Below are positions 45,637 through 56,082 of a stretch of 64,000 nucleotides of DNA, piece by piece; position 1 is the first letter of the stretch; each line of letters opens with the position of its first letter. The translations under genes and the position numbers were made by a program. The stretch spans positions 1 to 64,000 of the forward strand of contig CACSIO010000003.1 in assembly GCA_902705865.1 (NCBI GenBank), written 5' to 3'. The DNA is from BD1-7 clade bacterium (lineage in GTDB: Bacteria; Pseudomonadota; Gammaproteobacteria; Pseudomonadales; DT-91). The notes below the pieces were generated by a model, which worked only from the letters and a program-made list of their open reading frames with translations, was not told the origin of the DNA and ran no database searches.

Positions 45637-46176
45637 ATGTTTGATGAGCCACTCCCAAAACACGCTGACGTACGTAAGCTAGCATCGCGAGAAGCGAGCT
45701 TTGTTGCCAAGTTGGATGTTACGCATTTGCCCCGGATCGATAATATCGTTCTTGATGGTGTGCAATTCGTAGCAATTGATCTTCAGTTTGCAATTGATGA
45801 TCAGCGGGTAAAGACTATACAAGGCAAGATCAATGCAAGGCTTCAGGTTGAATGTCAACGCTGTATGGAGCCTGTTGCGATTGATGTGCATTCCGATGTG
45901 AATCTCGCCATCGTATGGGACGAAGAGCAAGCTAAGAAACTCCGACGCGATTGTGATCCGTTGATCGTGGGTGAAGATGAGCTTGTTAATCTCAACGAAG
46001 TGGTTGAGGATGAATTACTTCTGAGTGTACCTTTTGTCAGCTATCATGATCCGGCTGATTGTAAGGGCACACAGAATTATGAAAGTTTAGATCCGTCTTC
46101 TGCAGATAAACCTGCTGTAGAAGAAGAAACAACAAACCCTTTTAGCGTGCTGGCAAGTTTAAAGTCAGGCAAATAG
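45637..46176 (+). CDS. yceD: DUF177 protein YceD
   Basis: 179 residues. The conserved CQRCMEP and the acidic segment [20 protein letters not shown], plus the end [12 protein letters not shown], identify YceD. It precedes rpmF, as in most bacteria; the family has been linked to 23S rRNA maturation. 11 bp before rpmF, surely co-transcribed. Confidence 0.93.
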   Translation: MFDEPLPKHADVRKLASREASFVAKLDVTHLPRIDNIVLDGVQFVAIDLQFAIDDQRVKTIQGKINARLQVECQRCMEPVAIDVHSDVNLAIVWDEEQAKKLRRDCDPLIVGEDELVNLNEVVEDELLLSVPFVSYHDPADCKGTQNYESLDPSSADKPAVEEETTNPFSVLASLKSGK

Positions 46177-46187
46177 GAGTACACAGC

Positions 46188-46370
46188 ATGGCTGTTCAAA
46201 AGAGCAAAAAGACCCGTTCGCGTCGTGGTATGCGTCGTTCTCACGATGCATTGACTGGTAAGGCTTTGTCAGTAGACAGTGCTAGCGGTGAATTGCATCT
46301 TCGTCATCATATTACTAAAGACGGTTTCTATCGTGGCCGTAAAGTTGTAGAAACTGGCGCTGACGATTAA
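46188..46370 (+). CDS. rpmF: Ribosomal protein L32
   Basis: 60 residues, basic N-terminus [21 protein letters not shown], the L32 signature. No zinc-binding cysteines, so it is the C− form. AGGAG ribosome site. Sits in yceD–rpmF–plsX order. Confidence 0.98.
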   Translation: MAVQKSKKTRSRRGMRRSHDALTGKALSVDSASGELHLRHHITKDGFYRGRKVVETGADD

Positions 46371-46400
46371 TCGTTAATTGATTTTTAATTGAATCATAAA

Positions 46401-47402
46401 ATGGTTACCAACACGGTCGCCATTGACGCCATGAGCGGGGACTTCGGTCCCCGTGTCATTATTCCTTCGACCCTTCAGTATCTACAGGGTAATCCGGGCA
46501 CCCGCGTCGTCTTCGTCGGCAAGACAGATGCTATCGAACCTCTTATCAATCGTCGTTTTGCTCATCGAGTGGATGTAGTTCATGCCAGTGAAATCATCGG
46601 TATGGATGAAGTTCCGTCTCAGGCGCTCCGCCATAAAAAAGATTCCTCTATTCATGTTGCAGTTGATCTTGTTAAGAATGGCTTGGCTAGTGCGTGTCTG
46701 AGTGCCGGTAATACCGGTGCATTGATGGGGGTCAGCAAGATTAAGCTCCGCACGATTGATGGCGTTGATCGCCCAGCAATCTGTGGTGCAGTTCCTTCGC
46801 TCGAGAGTCATTCTTACTTACTTGATATGGGTGCTAACGTTGATTGCAGTGCGGAGCACTTGTTGCAGTTTGCGATCATGGCATCGGTGATGGCAAGGGC
46901 TCTTGATGGGAAGGTGTCTCCGACGGTCGCGCTGTTGAACAATGGCGAAGAAGACACGAAGGGTAATCATCAAGTCAAAGAGGCGTCAGAATTGCTGGCA
47001 GCTAAAGAATGCCTTAATTACATCGGTTTTATCGAAGGTCATCGTATTTTTGAGGCGGTGGCGGATATCATTGTATGTGATGGGTTTGTCGGTAATATCG
47101 CGCTTAAAGCATCCGAGGGTGTTGCGACTTATATTATGGATAAAATCCGTAAAGAGATTAAATCTGATCCGGTGACGCGGTTGCTTTCTTGGTTTGCTAT
47201 CCCCGAATTTCGTCGTGTATCGAGCAAGGTTGATCCTCGTAGGCTCAACGGTGCTGTTTTGCTCGGGTTAAAGGGGGTGGTCGTCAAAAGTCATGGTCAC
47301 GCAGACCAATTGGCGTTCGGTTATGCATTGGAGTATGCCTATCGCATGTTGAGCGTTGATATTGTGAGTCAGCTGGATCAAGAATTTCAGTCGCTGGTTT
47401 AG
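46401..47402 (+). CDS. plsX: Phosphate acyltransferase PlsX
   Basis: 333 residues. It makes acyl-phosphate from acyl-ACP for phospholipid synthesis. VAIDAMSGDFGP at the start and CLSAGNTGALMG are diagnostic. I use the ATG (MVTNTVAIDAM); it has almost no ribosome site, and a TTG four codons earlier is the alternative. 30 bp after rpmF. Confidence 0.96.
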   Translation: MVTNTVAIDAMSGDFGPRVIIPSTLQYLQGNPGTRVVFVGKTDAIEPLINRRFAHRVDVVHASEIIGMDEVPSQALRHKKDSSIHVAVDLVKNGLASACLSAGNTGALMGVSKIKLRTIDGVDRPAICGAVPSLESHSYLLDMGANVDCSAEHLLQFAIMASVMARALDGKVSPTVALLNNGEEDTKGNHQVKEASELLAAKECLNYIGFIEGHRIFEAVADIIVCDGFVGNIALKASEGVATYIMDKIRKEIKSDPVTRLLSWFAIPEFRRVSSKVDPRRLNGAVLLGLKGVVVKSHGHADQLAFGYALEYAYRMLSVDIVSQLDQEFQSLV

Positions 47403-47434
47403 CGCTTTCAAGTTTCTACTCTAAGGGGTTGTAT

Positions 47435-48379
47435 ATGAGTAATTCTTCATTGGCATTTGTATTCCCTGGGCAGGGTTCTCAGAAAATCGGTATGTTGTCT
47501 GACGCCGCTGAAGCATTCCCGATTATTAAAGACGTGTTCGCTGAAGCATCTGACGCTTTGGATTATGACATGTGGGATCTTATTCAGAATGGTGAACAGG
47601 ATGCCATCAATTTGACAGAAAAAACGCAGCCGATTCTTATGACATCGTCTGTCGCTTTGTGGAATGTCTGGAAGCAAGAAAACGGCGCAATGCCTGCAGT
47701 AATGGCTGGCCATTCATTGGGAGAGTTTACTGCTCTTGTATGTGCAGGATCTTTGGCGTTTTCAGATGCTTTGAAGCTTGTCCGAGCTAGAGGGCAGTTT
47801 ATGCAAAGCGCTGTGCCGGTAGGTATTGGTGCAATGGCTGCGATTATTGGTGTTGATGATCAAGCTATCGTTGATATTTGTGCTGATGTCGCTGGGGATG
47901 AATGTGTGCAAGCGGTGAATTTTAACTCGCCAGGGCAAGTTGTTATTGCAGGTCATGCCGGTGCGGTTGATAGAGCAATTGTTAAGCTAAAAGAGGCCGG
48001 TGCAAAACGCGCGATGCCTTTACCTGTTAGCGCGCCTTTCCATACAGATTTAATGAGGCCTGCTGGTGAAAAGCTTGCCGTTGAGCTAGAGAACATAGCG
48101 ATTAATACGCCTGCAATACCCGTTATTCATAATGTGCATGCACAAATTGAGGCAGATCCTGCAAAAATTAAAGGTTTGCTCATTGAGCAGATCTATAGCC
48201 CGGTAAAATGGACGTCATGCGTTCAAACCATGGTGTCTCAAGGTACTGAGCTCTTGATTGAATGTGGTCCGGGTAAAGTGCTGAGTGGTTTGGCTAAGCG
48301 AATCCACAAGCCGTTGACGGCAAGCGCGATTGAGCAGCCGGATACACTACGTCAGCAAGTTGCTGATTTGAGTGCATAA
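47435..48379 (+). CDS. fabD: Malonyl-CoA–ACP transacylase
   Basis: 314 residues. Loads malonyl groups on ACP. PGQGSQ near the start, catalytic S94 in GHSLGE, and AFHTDLM-type His region (SAPFHTDLM) are present. AAGGGG lies 6 bp before the ATG. Confidence 0.97.
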   Translation: MSNSSLAFVFPGQGSQKIGMLSDAAEAFPIIKDVFAEASDALDYDMWDLIQNGEQDAINLTEKTQPILMTSSVALWNVWKQENGAMPAVMAGHSLGEFTALVCAGSLAFSDALKLVRARGQFMQSAVPVGIGAMAAIIGVDDQAIVDICADVAGDECVQAVNFNSPGQVVIAGHAGAVDRAIVKLKEAGAKRAMPLPVSAPFHTDLMRPAGEKLAVELENIAINTPAIPVIHNVHAQIEADPAKIKGLLIEQIYSPVKWTSCVQTMVSQGTELLIECGPGKVLSGLAKRIHKPLTASAIEQPDTLRQQVADLSA

Positions 48380-48515
48380 GGCTAAATAGTGTAAATTGTT
48401 ATGTTCTTGGCCGGTTGTCCGTGAGTGATGTTTGGCAAATTTTACTTTTATTGAGATAAAGTACATTTGCTTTTTTGGGGCCTGGTAGGAAATCATAACG
48501 ATAAGGAAGTGATAA

Positions 48516-49256
48516 ATGAGTGATAAAAAAGTAGCGTTGGTGACCGGCGCAAGTCGCGGTATTGGTGCTGCAATTGCTGATCGATTGGGTAGTGATGGCT
48601 ATCTGGTGATTGGAACAGCGACCAGCGATGGTGGTGCAGATGCGATCTCCCAGCGTTTTGCTGATAAAAGTATCGAAGGCGTTGGTAAAAAGCTAAACGT
48701 AACTGATGCGGATCAGGTTGTTGAGGTTATCAAGGCCATTACTGCTGAATTTGGTGCACCAACTATTTTGGTAAATAATGCCGGTATTACTCGTGATAAC
48801 TTGTTTTTGCGAATGAAAAGTGAAGAATGGACAGATGTTGTCGATACAAACCTGAATGCATTATTCACTGTCAGCAAGGCATGTATAAAAGGCATGACTA
48901 AAGCACGTTGGGGGCGAATTATTAATATCAGCTCTGTGGTTGGCTCGATGGGTAACGCTGGACAAGCAAATTATTCTGCGACTAAAGCGGGTGCTGAGGG
49001 CTTTTCGCGCGCGCTTGCAGCAGAAGTTGGAAGTCGTTCAATTACGGTTAACAGTGTCGCCCCAGGTTTTATTGATACTGATATGACAAAAGAGTTACCT
49101 GAGGATCATAAGGCAGCTTTGCTAGCTAAAATTCCTCTCGGTCGACTGGGTGATGTTGAAGAAATCGCAGGTGCAGTTTCTTTTTTAGCCAGTGATGATG
49201 CTTCTTATATTTCTGGAAGCACTATTCACGTTAATGGCGGCATGTATATGGTATAA
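48516..49256 (+). CDS. fabG: 3-oxoacyl-ACP reductase
   Basis: 246 residues, NADPH-dependent SDR. TGASRGIG cofactor motif, NNAG, catalytic Ser (INISSVVG) and YSATK Tyr/Lys are intact. AAGGAAG ribosome site. A 136-bp gap from fabD may hold a promoter that I cannot place. Confidence 0.97.
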   Translation: MSDKKVALVTGASRGIGAAIADRLGSDGYLVIGTATSDGGADAISQRFADKSIEGVGKKLNVTDADQVVEVIKAITAEFGAPTILVNNAGITRDNLFLRMKSEEWTDVVDTNLNALFTVSKACIKGMTKARWGRIINISSVVGSMGNAGQANYSATKAGAEGFSRALAAEVGSRSITVNSVAPGFIDTDMTKELPEDHKAALLAKIPLGRLGDVEEIAGAVSFLASDDASYISGSTIHVNGGMYMV

Positions 49257-49414
49257 AGGGGAAAGGGCCCCGATGTTTGAATGAAGTGTGACTGAATTTG
49301 CCTGATTAAACGAGTTGGTATGATCGATAGCAAAGAAGGTAGTATTTTTATTCAGCATAGAGTGGCAGCTTTTGTTTAATGTGTTAGATTTTCTCCACAT
49401 TGAAACATCTAAAG

Positions 49415-49444
49415 TTGTTTCGCTCCCTAAAATCAGAGTACAAT
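49415..49444 (+). promoter_or_regulatory. Probable acpP promoter
   Basis: TTGTTT (49415–49420) and TACAAT (49439–49444) are 18 bp apart, about 95 bp before acpP in the 281-bp fabG–acpP gap. A separate strong promoter for acpP is expected because ACP is abundant. Confidence 0.5.
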
Positions 49445-49537
49445 GCGCGCACAAGTTTTGTTGTGCTCGAATAGTCAATATGGTCAGGCACTCCATGCCG
49501 GCCCGTATGTTTTAAAACAACTGGAGTTAATTGGAAC

Positions 49538-49771
49538 ATGAGTAGCATTGAAGAACGCGTCAAAAAAATCGTTGCCGAGCAACTGGGCGTTAAAGAGGAA
49601 GACGTTAAAGCTGACGCATCTTTTGTGGAAGATCTGGGTGCTGATTCTCTTGACACTGTAGAGCTGGTTATGGCTCTTGAAGAAGAATTCGAAACCGAAA
49701 TCCCGGACGAAGAAGCTGAAAAAATCACTACTGTTCAGTTGGCTATCAACTACATCAACGAGCACCTGTAA
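49538..49771 (+). CDS. acpP: Acyl carrier protein
   Basis: 77 residues, acidic. The phosphopantetheine serine is S37 in GADSLD. The helix II pattern ([15 protein letters not shown]) is the recognition helix for fatty-acid enzymes. Followed by a terminator before fabF. Confidence 0.98.
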   Translation: MSSIEERVKKIVAEQLGVKEEDVKADASFVEDLGADSLDTVELVMALEEEFETEIPDEEAEKITTVQLAINYINEHL

Positions 49772-49798
49772 GCATCATATTGTTCGTTATTTGAATTA

Positions 49799-49852
49799 AA
49801 AGCCGTTTCCGTAGGCTCTCGATAGAGATGCTCTGTGGAACGGCTTTTTTTT
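49799..49852 (+). terminator. Terminator after acpP
   Basis: AGCCGTTTCC (49801–49810) pairs, with one bulge, with GGAACGGCT, which is followed by eight T. An inner GCTCTC/GAGATGC region adds to the stem-loop. It lies 30 bp after acpP and would lower transcription into fabF. Confidence 0.85.
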
Positions 49853-49889
49853 AGCGCTGAAAATTGTGCTGTAAATATTGGAGGTCTTT

Positions 49890-51122
49890 GTGTCTAAAAG
49901 GCGTGTTGTAGTAACGGGGATGGGTATATTGTCGCCCGTTGGTAATACCGTTGATTCTGCCTGGAATGCAGTAGTTAATGGGCAAAGCGGCATCAGCATG
50001 ATTGATCATTTTGATGCATCAGCCTTTACAACCCGTTTTGCCGGTTTGGTAAGAGATTTTGAAGCTGGCGATTTTTTCTCAGCAAAAGATGCCAGCAAAA
50101 TGGATGAATTCATCCAATACGGTATTGCTGCCGGTATTCAGGCCATGCGTGATTCAGGTCTGGAGATGACGGATGAGCTTGCTGACCGCGCGGGCGTGTC
50201 TATGGGCTCCGGTATCGGTGGCTTGGGCATGATTGAAAAATGCAAACACATTATCGACACTAAAGGTCCACGTCGGGTATCGCCTTTCTTTGTACCGGGA
50301 TCAATCATTAATATGATTGCGGGCAATCTCTCGATTTTACTGGGTCTTAGAGGTCCAAATCTGGCGATCACCACAGCGTGTACGTCAGCGACTCACAATA
50401 TCGGTATGGCGGCACGCCTGATCCAGTATGGTGATGCCGATGTCATGTTAGCTGGTGGCGCTGAAAAGGCATCAACTCCCGTTGGCTTAGGTGGTTTCTG
50501 TGCCGCACGAGCGCTGTCCAAGCGTAACGATGACCCTCAGGCGGCTAGTCGCCCATGGGATAAAGATCGTGATGGCTTTGTGCTGGGTGACGGCGCAGGT
50601 GTACTCGTTCTTGAAGAGTACGAAATGGCGAAAAAACGTGGCGCTAAAATCTACGCTGAAATCATCGGTTTTGGTATGAGCGGTGATGCTTATCATATGA
50701 CGCTACCTTCAGGTGTTGGTGCGCAGCGTTCTATGATTAATGCAATTAAAGATGCCAAGCTGGATGTGAACGATCTTCAGTACATCAATGCTCACGGTAC
50801 TTCGACAAAAGCTGGCGATGTTGGCGAATCTGAAGCTGTTGAAACCGTTATGGGGGCGGCTGCAGGTAAAGTGGCTGTCAGCTCCACAAAATCCATGACA
50901 GGGCATGCATTGGGTGCCGCTGGTGCACTTGAGGCGGTTTTCACATTAAAAGCGTTACAAGAGCAAGTGGCTCCACCGACGATCAATCTGGACAATGTCG
51001 ACGAAGGTTGTAATCTCAATTACGTACCAAACGTTGCGCAGCCGATGGAAATCGAACATGCGTTGTCGAATTCGTTTGGATTTGGTGGTACTAACGGTAG
51101 CTTATTGTTTAGGCGCGTTTGA
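49890..51122 (+). CDS. fabF: 3-oxoacyl-ACP synthase II
   Basis: 410 residues. Condensing enzyme for chain elongation. Catalytic Cys in [11 protein letters not shown], His in [11 protein letters not shown], Lys in [15 protein letters not shown], all present. The GTG start ([11 protein letters not shown]) follows GGAGG by 5 bp; the open frame extends 4 codons upstream through that site. Confidence 0.97.
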   Translation: MSKRRVVVTGMGILSPVGNTVDSAWNAVVNGQSGISMIDHFDASAFTTRFAGLVRDFEAGDFFSAKDASKMDEFIQYGIAAGIQAMRDSGLEMTDELADRAGVSMGSGIGGLGMIEKCKHIIDTKGPRRVSPFFVPGSIINMIAGNLSILLGLRGPNLAITTACTSATHNIGMAARLIQYGDADVMLAGGAEKASTPVGLGGFCAARALSKRNDDPQAASRPWDKDRDGFVLGDGAGVLVLEEYEMAKKRGAKIYAEIIGFGMSGDAYHMTLPSGVGAQRSMINAIKDAKLDVNDLQYINAHGTSTKAGDVGESEAVETVMGAAAGKVAVSSTKSMTGHALGAAGALEAVFTLKALQEQVAPPTINLDNVDEGCNLNYVPNVAQPMEIEHALSNSFGFGGTNGSLLFRRV

Positions 51123-51142
51123 TGCCTTAAACGGCTTATAAC

Positions 51143-51165
51143 AAGGCGGCTATTGCCGCCTTTTG
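51143..51165 (+). terminator. Possible terminator/attenuator between fabF and pabC
   Basis: AAGGCGGC/GCCGCCTT with a 4-nt loop, followed by TTTTGTGT. It lies within 56 bp that separate fabF from pabC, so it may end most fabF transcripts. Confidence 0.7.
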
Positions 51166-51177
51166 TGTAATTTCTCC

Positions 51178-52014
51178 ATGCAATACATCTGGATCAACGG
51201 AAATTCTGATCAGGGTGTTTCTCCTGATAATCGTGCTCTAGCATTTGGTGACGGCTTGTTCGAAACTATGCGGCTTAGTGGCGATTGCATTTCGCATGAC
51301 CAACTACACCTGCATCGTTTGATGGATGGCTGTCGTCGGCTCAATATTCCCTTTTCTCAAGCAACAGCAGAGAGTGATTTCAAACTTGCATTAGCAGTGG
51401 TTGAGAGCTCCGCGCATAAATTCTGGCGTTTGAAGTATATTGTGAGCCGTGGTGCTACAGACACTGGGTATTTTTGCGATAATACGGTTGTTCCGGAGCG
51501 AATAATGCTACTTGAGCCGTTTACGCGTGATGTTGTTTCATTGCAGCAACATGGTGTCTCTGTAATTCCTTGCCGTTGGCGACTTTCGCATCAACCAGCG
51601 CTTGCTGGCATGAAGCATCTTAACCGCCTTGATCAAGTGATGGCACGTCAAGAGTGGAGTTCATCTGATATCTTTGAAGGCCTCACAGCTGATAGTGAGG
51701 GTAACTGGATTGAGGGTACCATGAGCAACCTGTTCGTGGTGGATAAAACGGGATGTGTGATCACTCCGCGATTAGATAATTGTGGGGTAGCCGGCGTGAT
51801 GCGGCATGTTGTCATGAATACCCTGTGTCCGAAGCTTGGTTTATTAGTTGAAGAAAAGAATATATCGACCTTTGAATCGGCCGATGAGATATTCCTGACA
51901 AATAGCTTGATTGGTATCGTACCTGTTACCCGTCTTGCTGATAAAACGTATAAGATAGGTCAGATAACGCGCGGTCTACAGCGCGCACTGAATACCAAAG
52001 AATCCGGGTTGTAG
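51178..52014 (+). CDS. pabC: Aminodeoxychorismate lyase
   Basis: 278 residues. PLP enzyme giving p-aminobenzoate for folate. DNRALAFGDGLFETMR, the Schiff-base Lys in AGMKHLNRLDQVMA, and EGTMSNLFVV fit the class-IV family. The ATG has no evident ribosome site; a TTG at 51163 next to the hairpin is an alternative. Four bp separate it from mltG. Confidence 0.93.
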   Translation: MQYIWINGNSDQGVSPDNRALAFGDGLFETMRLSGDCISHDQLHLHRLMDGCRRLNIPFSQATAESDFKLALAVVESSAHKFWRLKYIVSRGATDTGYFCDNTVVPERIMLLEPFTRDVVSLQQHGVSVIPCRWRLSHQPALAGMKHLNRLDQVMARQEWSSSDIFEGLTADSEGNWIEGTMSNLFVVDKTGCVITPRLDNCGVAGVMRHVVMNTLCPKLGLLVEEKNISTFESADEIFLTNSLIGIVPVTRLADKTYKIGQITRGLQRALNTKESGL

Positions 52015-52018
52015 TGTT

Positions 52019-53044
52019 ATGAAAAAAGTGGTTCCACTGTTTCTTGTTGCGATTATGTTTTCGGGCATGCTGGGGGCAGGTCTTGCATTAAAGTATCTTG
52101 CGCGGCCTCAAGTGGTGCCGGAAACACTGCGTGTGAATGTTGACTACGGTGATTCGGTCAAACGTGTTGCGAGTAAATTGAATTCTGCTGGCGTTTTGGA
52201 ATATCCCGATCTTTGGGTTGGCTACGTTCGGCTGATGGATCTGGCAGGAAAGATCAAAGCGGGCGAATATGACGTTAACGATGGCGACAGCCCGCTTCTT
52301 ATTCTCGATAACATGATTCATGGCCGCGTTGTTCAGTACTCAGTCACCTTGGTTGAAGGCTGGACATTAAAAGAGGCGCTTGTTGAATTGCATAGTGCTG
52401 ACGGCTTAGTCGAAACCCTAGAGCCCGGTGATGATGTGCATATTCTCAAAGCCATCGGTGCTGAAGGCAAGTATCAGCATGCTGAAGGTTTAATTTATCC
52501 GGAAACCTATCACTATACTCGAGGCGATAAGGATCGAGACGTATTACGACGTGGTTATACGGTTATGCAAGAAACACTTGCTGATAGCTGGCCACGGCGC
52601 GTCAAGGATCTACCACTTGAAACTCCTTATGATGCTTTGATTCTGGCGTCGATTATTGAAAAAGAAACTGCCGTTGATTCGGAACGTCGACAGATTGCCG
52701 GTGTGTTTGTCGAGCGACTGAAGCGGGGCATGCGTTTACAGACAGATCCGACTGTTATCTATGGCATGGGCGATAACTACAAAGGCAATATCCGTTTGAA
52801 AGACCTCAGAACGCCAACGCCTTATAACACCTACACAATTTCTGGTTTGCCGCCCACGCCGATTGCTTTACCGAGCAAGGAATCGATTGATGCTGCTCTA
52901 GATCCGTTGCTAAACGGAAAATTGTATTTTGTCGCCAAAGGCGACGGTAGCCATGCGTTCTCAAAGACGTTGGCAGAACATAATAGTGCAGTGAGAGAGT
53001 ATCAATTGAAGCGTAAGAAAAACTATCGCTCTACACCTGAGTAA
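52019..53044 (+). CDS. mltG: Endolytic murein transglycosylase MltG
   Basis: 341 residues, YceG family. One N-terminal membrane helix (about 5–25), then a LysM-like region and the catalytic domain with ASIIEKETAV (catalytic Glu) and ADPTVIYGMG-type segment (QTDPTVIYGMG). It cuts glycan strands and sets their length. It lies 4 bp after pabC. Confidence 0.95.
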   Translation: MKKVVPLFLVAIMFSGMLGAGLALKYLARPQVVPETLRVNVDYGDSVKRVASKLNSAGVLEYPDLWVGYVRLMDLAGKIKAGEYDVNDGDSPLLILDNMIHGRVVQYSVTLVEGWTLKEALVELHSADGLVETLEPGDDVHILKAIGAEGKYQHAEGLIYPETYHYTRGDKDRDVLRRGYTVMQETLADSWPRRVKDLPLETPYDALILASIIEKETAVDSERRQIAGVFVERLKRGMRLQTDPTVIYGMGDNYKGNIRLKDLRTPTPYNTYTISGLPPTPIALPSKESIDAALDPLLNGKLYFVAKGDGSHAFSKTLAEHNSAVREYQLKRKKNYRSTPE

Positions 53045-53065
53045 CTGCCCAAAGGACTCTGATCT

Positions 53066-53716
53066 ATGACAGCTCAAAAGAGAGGTCTTTTTGTTGTACT
53101 CGAAGGTGGTGAGGGCGTTGGTAAGACCACCAATGCCGCCTTTATGCGTGAATACCTAGAAAACAAGGGTATCGAATACAGTGCGACCCGTGAACCCGGA
53201 GGGACGCCACTGGCAGAAGAGCTGAGGGAAATTATCTTAGCGCCGAGAGAAGAGTCGATGGCGCCCATGGCCGAGTTATTGCTCGTGTTCGCTGCTCGTG
53301 CGCAACATATCGAGCACAAAATTTTACCGGTTATGGAGCAAGGGCAGTGGTGTTTGTGTGATCGCTTTACCGATGCGACTTTCGCTTATCAAGGGGCGGG
53401 GCGTGATTTGGGGACTTCGCGTGTTGAAGCCTTGGAGTCGTTTGTTCAAGCCGAGTTGAGGCCCGATTGTGTCATTATTTTGGACGCGCCGGTCGAAATC
53501 GGCCATCAAAGAGCGCGTGCGAGGGCCGAGTTGGATCGAATGGAATCAGAGGCGATGACATTCCATCAAAAAGTTCGTGATGCCTATCTGGCTCGTGCTG
53601 CACAAGCTCCAGATCGCTATGAAGTTATTGATGCAGCCTTGCCTTTAGTTGAGGTCCAAGTCAACCTTGCCAAGGTGTTAGATCGTTTAATTGATACGTG
53701 GAAAAACCATGAGTAG
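53066..53716 (+). CDS. tmk: Thymidylate kinase
   Basis: 216 residues. Makes dTDP from dTMP. Walker A GGEGVGKTT (14–22), TREPGGTPLAEE, and DRFTDATFAYQGAGR are diagnostic. Its last 8 bases overlap the holB start. Confidence 0.97.
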   Translation: MTAQKRGLFVVLEGGEGVGKTTNAAFMREYLENKGIEYSATREPGGTPLAEELREIILAPREESMAPMAELLLVFAARAQHIEHKILPVMEQGQWCLCDRFTDATFAYQGAGRDLGTSRVEALESFVQAELRPDCVIILDAPVEIGHQRARARAELDRMESEAMTFHQKVRDAYLARAAQAPDRYEVIDAALPLVEVQVNLAKVLDRLIDTWKNHE

Positions 53717-54707
53717 CTGGCGACCTTATCCCTGGCTTCAGCAGAGCTGGGAACATCTTCACAGCTTGCGCCAACAGGGCAAGCTGCCGCACGGTATGCT
53801 CATCTCTGGTGACCGTGGGCTTGGGAAAGCAGAGCTTGCCCAAGGGCTGGCCTCTGTGCTTCTGTGCCGTGAGCAAGAAAACGCTGAATTTGCATGTGGC
53901 CAGTGCAAAGGTTGTCAATTGCAGCAGGCCGGTACACACCCAGACATTATGCGTATTGGTTTGGAAGAAAAATCCAAACAAATCAAGGTGGATCAAGTTC
54001 GTAAGGTCGTTGATTTCATCAATAAAACCTCACAGCAGGATGGTAATAAGGTTGTTGTTATCGAACCGGCTGAAGCACTGAATATCAATGCGGCAAATGC
54101 ATTGTTGAAGTGCCTTGAAGAACCAACGAAAGACAGCTTTCTTTTATTGGTTAGTCATGCACCAGGCCGGCTTTTACCAACCATTCGAAGTCGTTGTCAG
54201 GTTGTTGCGGTATCTAAACCGAAGCACGATGAAGCCAAGGCGTGGTTGCAAGCGCATGTCGCTGCGGTAGATAGCGATCAGGACGCTGAAAAGCTACTGA
54301 TGCTGGCACAAGACAACCCATTGTTGGCTCAGCAGTATTCTGATGACGGTATCCTCACCGAGTTTGATGACTTGGCCGCACAGTTATACAAATTGTATTT
54401 AGGGCAGCTCGCGCTGGTGCAGTATGCAGAGCGGGTGAATAAAGGTGATGTCCCTGTATGGCTTAATCTCAGTCAGCAGTTTTTGTGGACGCTGATTCGT
54501 TCCCATATGCTAAAGGTTGCTTTACCCATTGCATCGGTTGAGAGTTTCCAACAAGTCATTGAAAAAGACGGTTTTTCTAAACGCGCGTACCAGATGCTTG
54601 AGGAAATACAGCAGGCTATTGCCGAAATGAACAGCACGTCAAACCCGAACACTCAGTTGCTGATTGAGTCATTATTAGTGCGTTGGCAGGCATTTTTGCG
54701 CGGGTGA
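53709..54707 (+). CDS. holB: DNA polymerase III delta' subunit
   Basis: 332 residues. Clamp-loader subunit. GDRGLGKAELA stands where E. coli delta' has a degraded P-loop; here the Lys is kept. Zinc cysteines CGQCKGC plus an upstream Cys, then VVIEPAEALNINAANALLKCLEEP (sensor region), are typical. Starts inside tmk (ATGAGTAG). The pilZ gene expected next in Pseudomonas order is missing. Confidence 0.95.
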   Translation: MSSWRPYPWLQQSWEHLHSLRQQGKLPHGMLISGDRGLGKAELAQGLASVLLCREQENAEFACGQCKGCQLQQAGTHPDIMRIGLEEKSKQIKVDQVRKVVDFINKTSQQDGNKVVVIEPAEALNINAANALLKCLEEPTKDSFLLLVSHAPGRLLPTIRSRCQVVAVSKPKHDEAKAWLQAHVAAVDSDQDAEKLLMLAQDNPLLAQQYSDDGILTEFDDLAAQLYKLYLGQLALVQYAERVNKGDVPVWLNLSQQFLWTLIRSHMLKVALPIASVESFQQVIEKDGFSKRAYQMLEEIQQAIAEMNSTSNPNTQLLIESLLVRWQAFLRG

Positions 54708-54860
54708 CGCATCTTACTGATAGATATTCGAGCTCATTCGGTTGCGCGCTATCCAGTGCAGGTTTATTCAGACCTCACTCAAAAAATATCGGATTCAGAG
54801 TTAAGTCTTAAATTCAGATAAGAAGGTCGACCAAGCAGCTTTCGACGTTGAGGAAATACT

Positions 54861-55925
54861 ATGCAGTGGATGATTTATGGTGCCAACGGCTACACCGCAC
54901 GATTAATTGCCCGTGAAGCTGTCAGGCGCGGCCTACGGCCGATACTGGCAGGCCGCAGTGCGGAAAAAATCCAGCCGCTGGCTGATGAATTGTCGTTACC
55001 TGTGCGTATTTTTGATTTGAACACGCCGGGCAGTGTTAAACAGGGCCTCGAAGGCATAGGCATTTGTTTGCATTGTGCCGGCCCGTTTAGTCAGACAGCA
55101 AAGCCCATGCGTGATGCTGCTATCAGTGTGGGTTGTCATTATCTGGACATTACTGGCGAATACCAAGTGCTTGAGGACAGTTATCAGTCGCAGGATGCTG
55201 CTCGTGCAGCCGGTAGTGTTGTGATCAGTGGCGTGGGTTTTGATGTAGTTGCGACCGATACGTTGGCTGCATTGCTCAAAGAAGCCGTTCCTGAAGCGAC
55301 GCATTTGGAAATGGCGTTTGCTGATTCAGCTGGCCCAAGTGCCGGTACTGCTAAAACCATGCTTGAAAGCTTGCCGGACGGATTAACGGTGCGTCAAAAC
55401 GGAAAGTTAGAAAAAATGCCAATGGGGGAGCACCACAAAGATATTCCTTTCGCTGATAAAAATCGACACTGTGTTGCCATCAGCTGGGGTGACATTGTGA
55501 CTGCTTGGCATAGTGCGCATATTCCTAATATTCGCGTGTATTTCCCAATGGATAAAAAGCAGGTGGGGTTTATCCGCCGTTGGCACGGGATGACCCGAGT
55601 GTTGAAATGGCAACCAGCTTTACGTTTTATGCAAAAGGTGGTTGAACGTCGTGTTGACGGTCCTTCTGACGATGCTTTAGCGACACGCCGTACGCAGCTT
55701 TGGGGGCGAATCTGGAATGAGTCCGAGTCTGTTGAAAAGACGCTGGATGTTCCTCAAGGGTACCAATACACGGTTCTATCTGCCTTGTTTGCTGTCGAGC
55801 AGTTACTGGCTCACCGTGTAATGCCGGGCGCCTATACGCCTTCACAAGCGTTTGATCCGCATACGCTAGTATTGCTAGAACGTGAAAACGCCCAAGATAT
55901 TGCACTTGAGTCGGGTGCTATCTGA
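54861..55925 (+). CDS. Saccharopine-dehydrogenase-like NAD(P)-binding protein
   Basis: 354 residues. N-terminal Rossmann motif YGANGYTARLIA and AGRSAEKI, then CAGPFSQTAKPMRDAAISVGCHYLDITGE, characteristic of the saccharopine dehydrogenase/trans-acting enoyl-reductase group. The rest is poorly conserved; no membrane helix is obvious. Substrate unknown. Stands alone, 153 bp after holB with no clear terminator between. Confidence 0.85.
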   Translation: MQWMIYGANGYTARLIAREAVRRGLRPILAGRSAEKIQPLADELSLPVRIFDLNTPGSVKQGLEGIGICLHCAGPFSQTAKPMRDAAISVGCHYLDITGEYQVLEDSYQSQDAARAAGSVVISGVGFDVVATDTLAALLKEAVPEATHLEMAFADSAGPSAGTAKTMLESLPDGLTVRQNGKLEKMPMGEHHKDIPFADKNRHCVAISWGDIVTAWHSAHIPNIRVYFPMDKKQVGFIRRWHGMTRVLKWQPALRFMQKVVERRVDGPSDDALATRRTQLWGRIWNESESVEKTLDVPQGYQYTVLSALFAVEQLLAHRVMPGAYTPSQAFDPHTLVLLERENAQDIALESGAI

Positions 55926-56082
55926 TTGATTATTTGAATCAACCTGGTGATTCAGGATCTGTAGAGATCTAACTATCGGAGAGATATTCCTACCTGTCGT
56001 CGTTAACGACCTTGATGTTTATTGAACTGGCATTAAGTTGAAGGTGTATAAAGTGGAATAGTAATTCGATAGGAGAGCTTTT

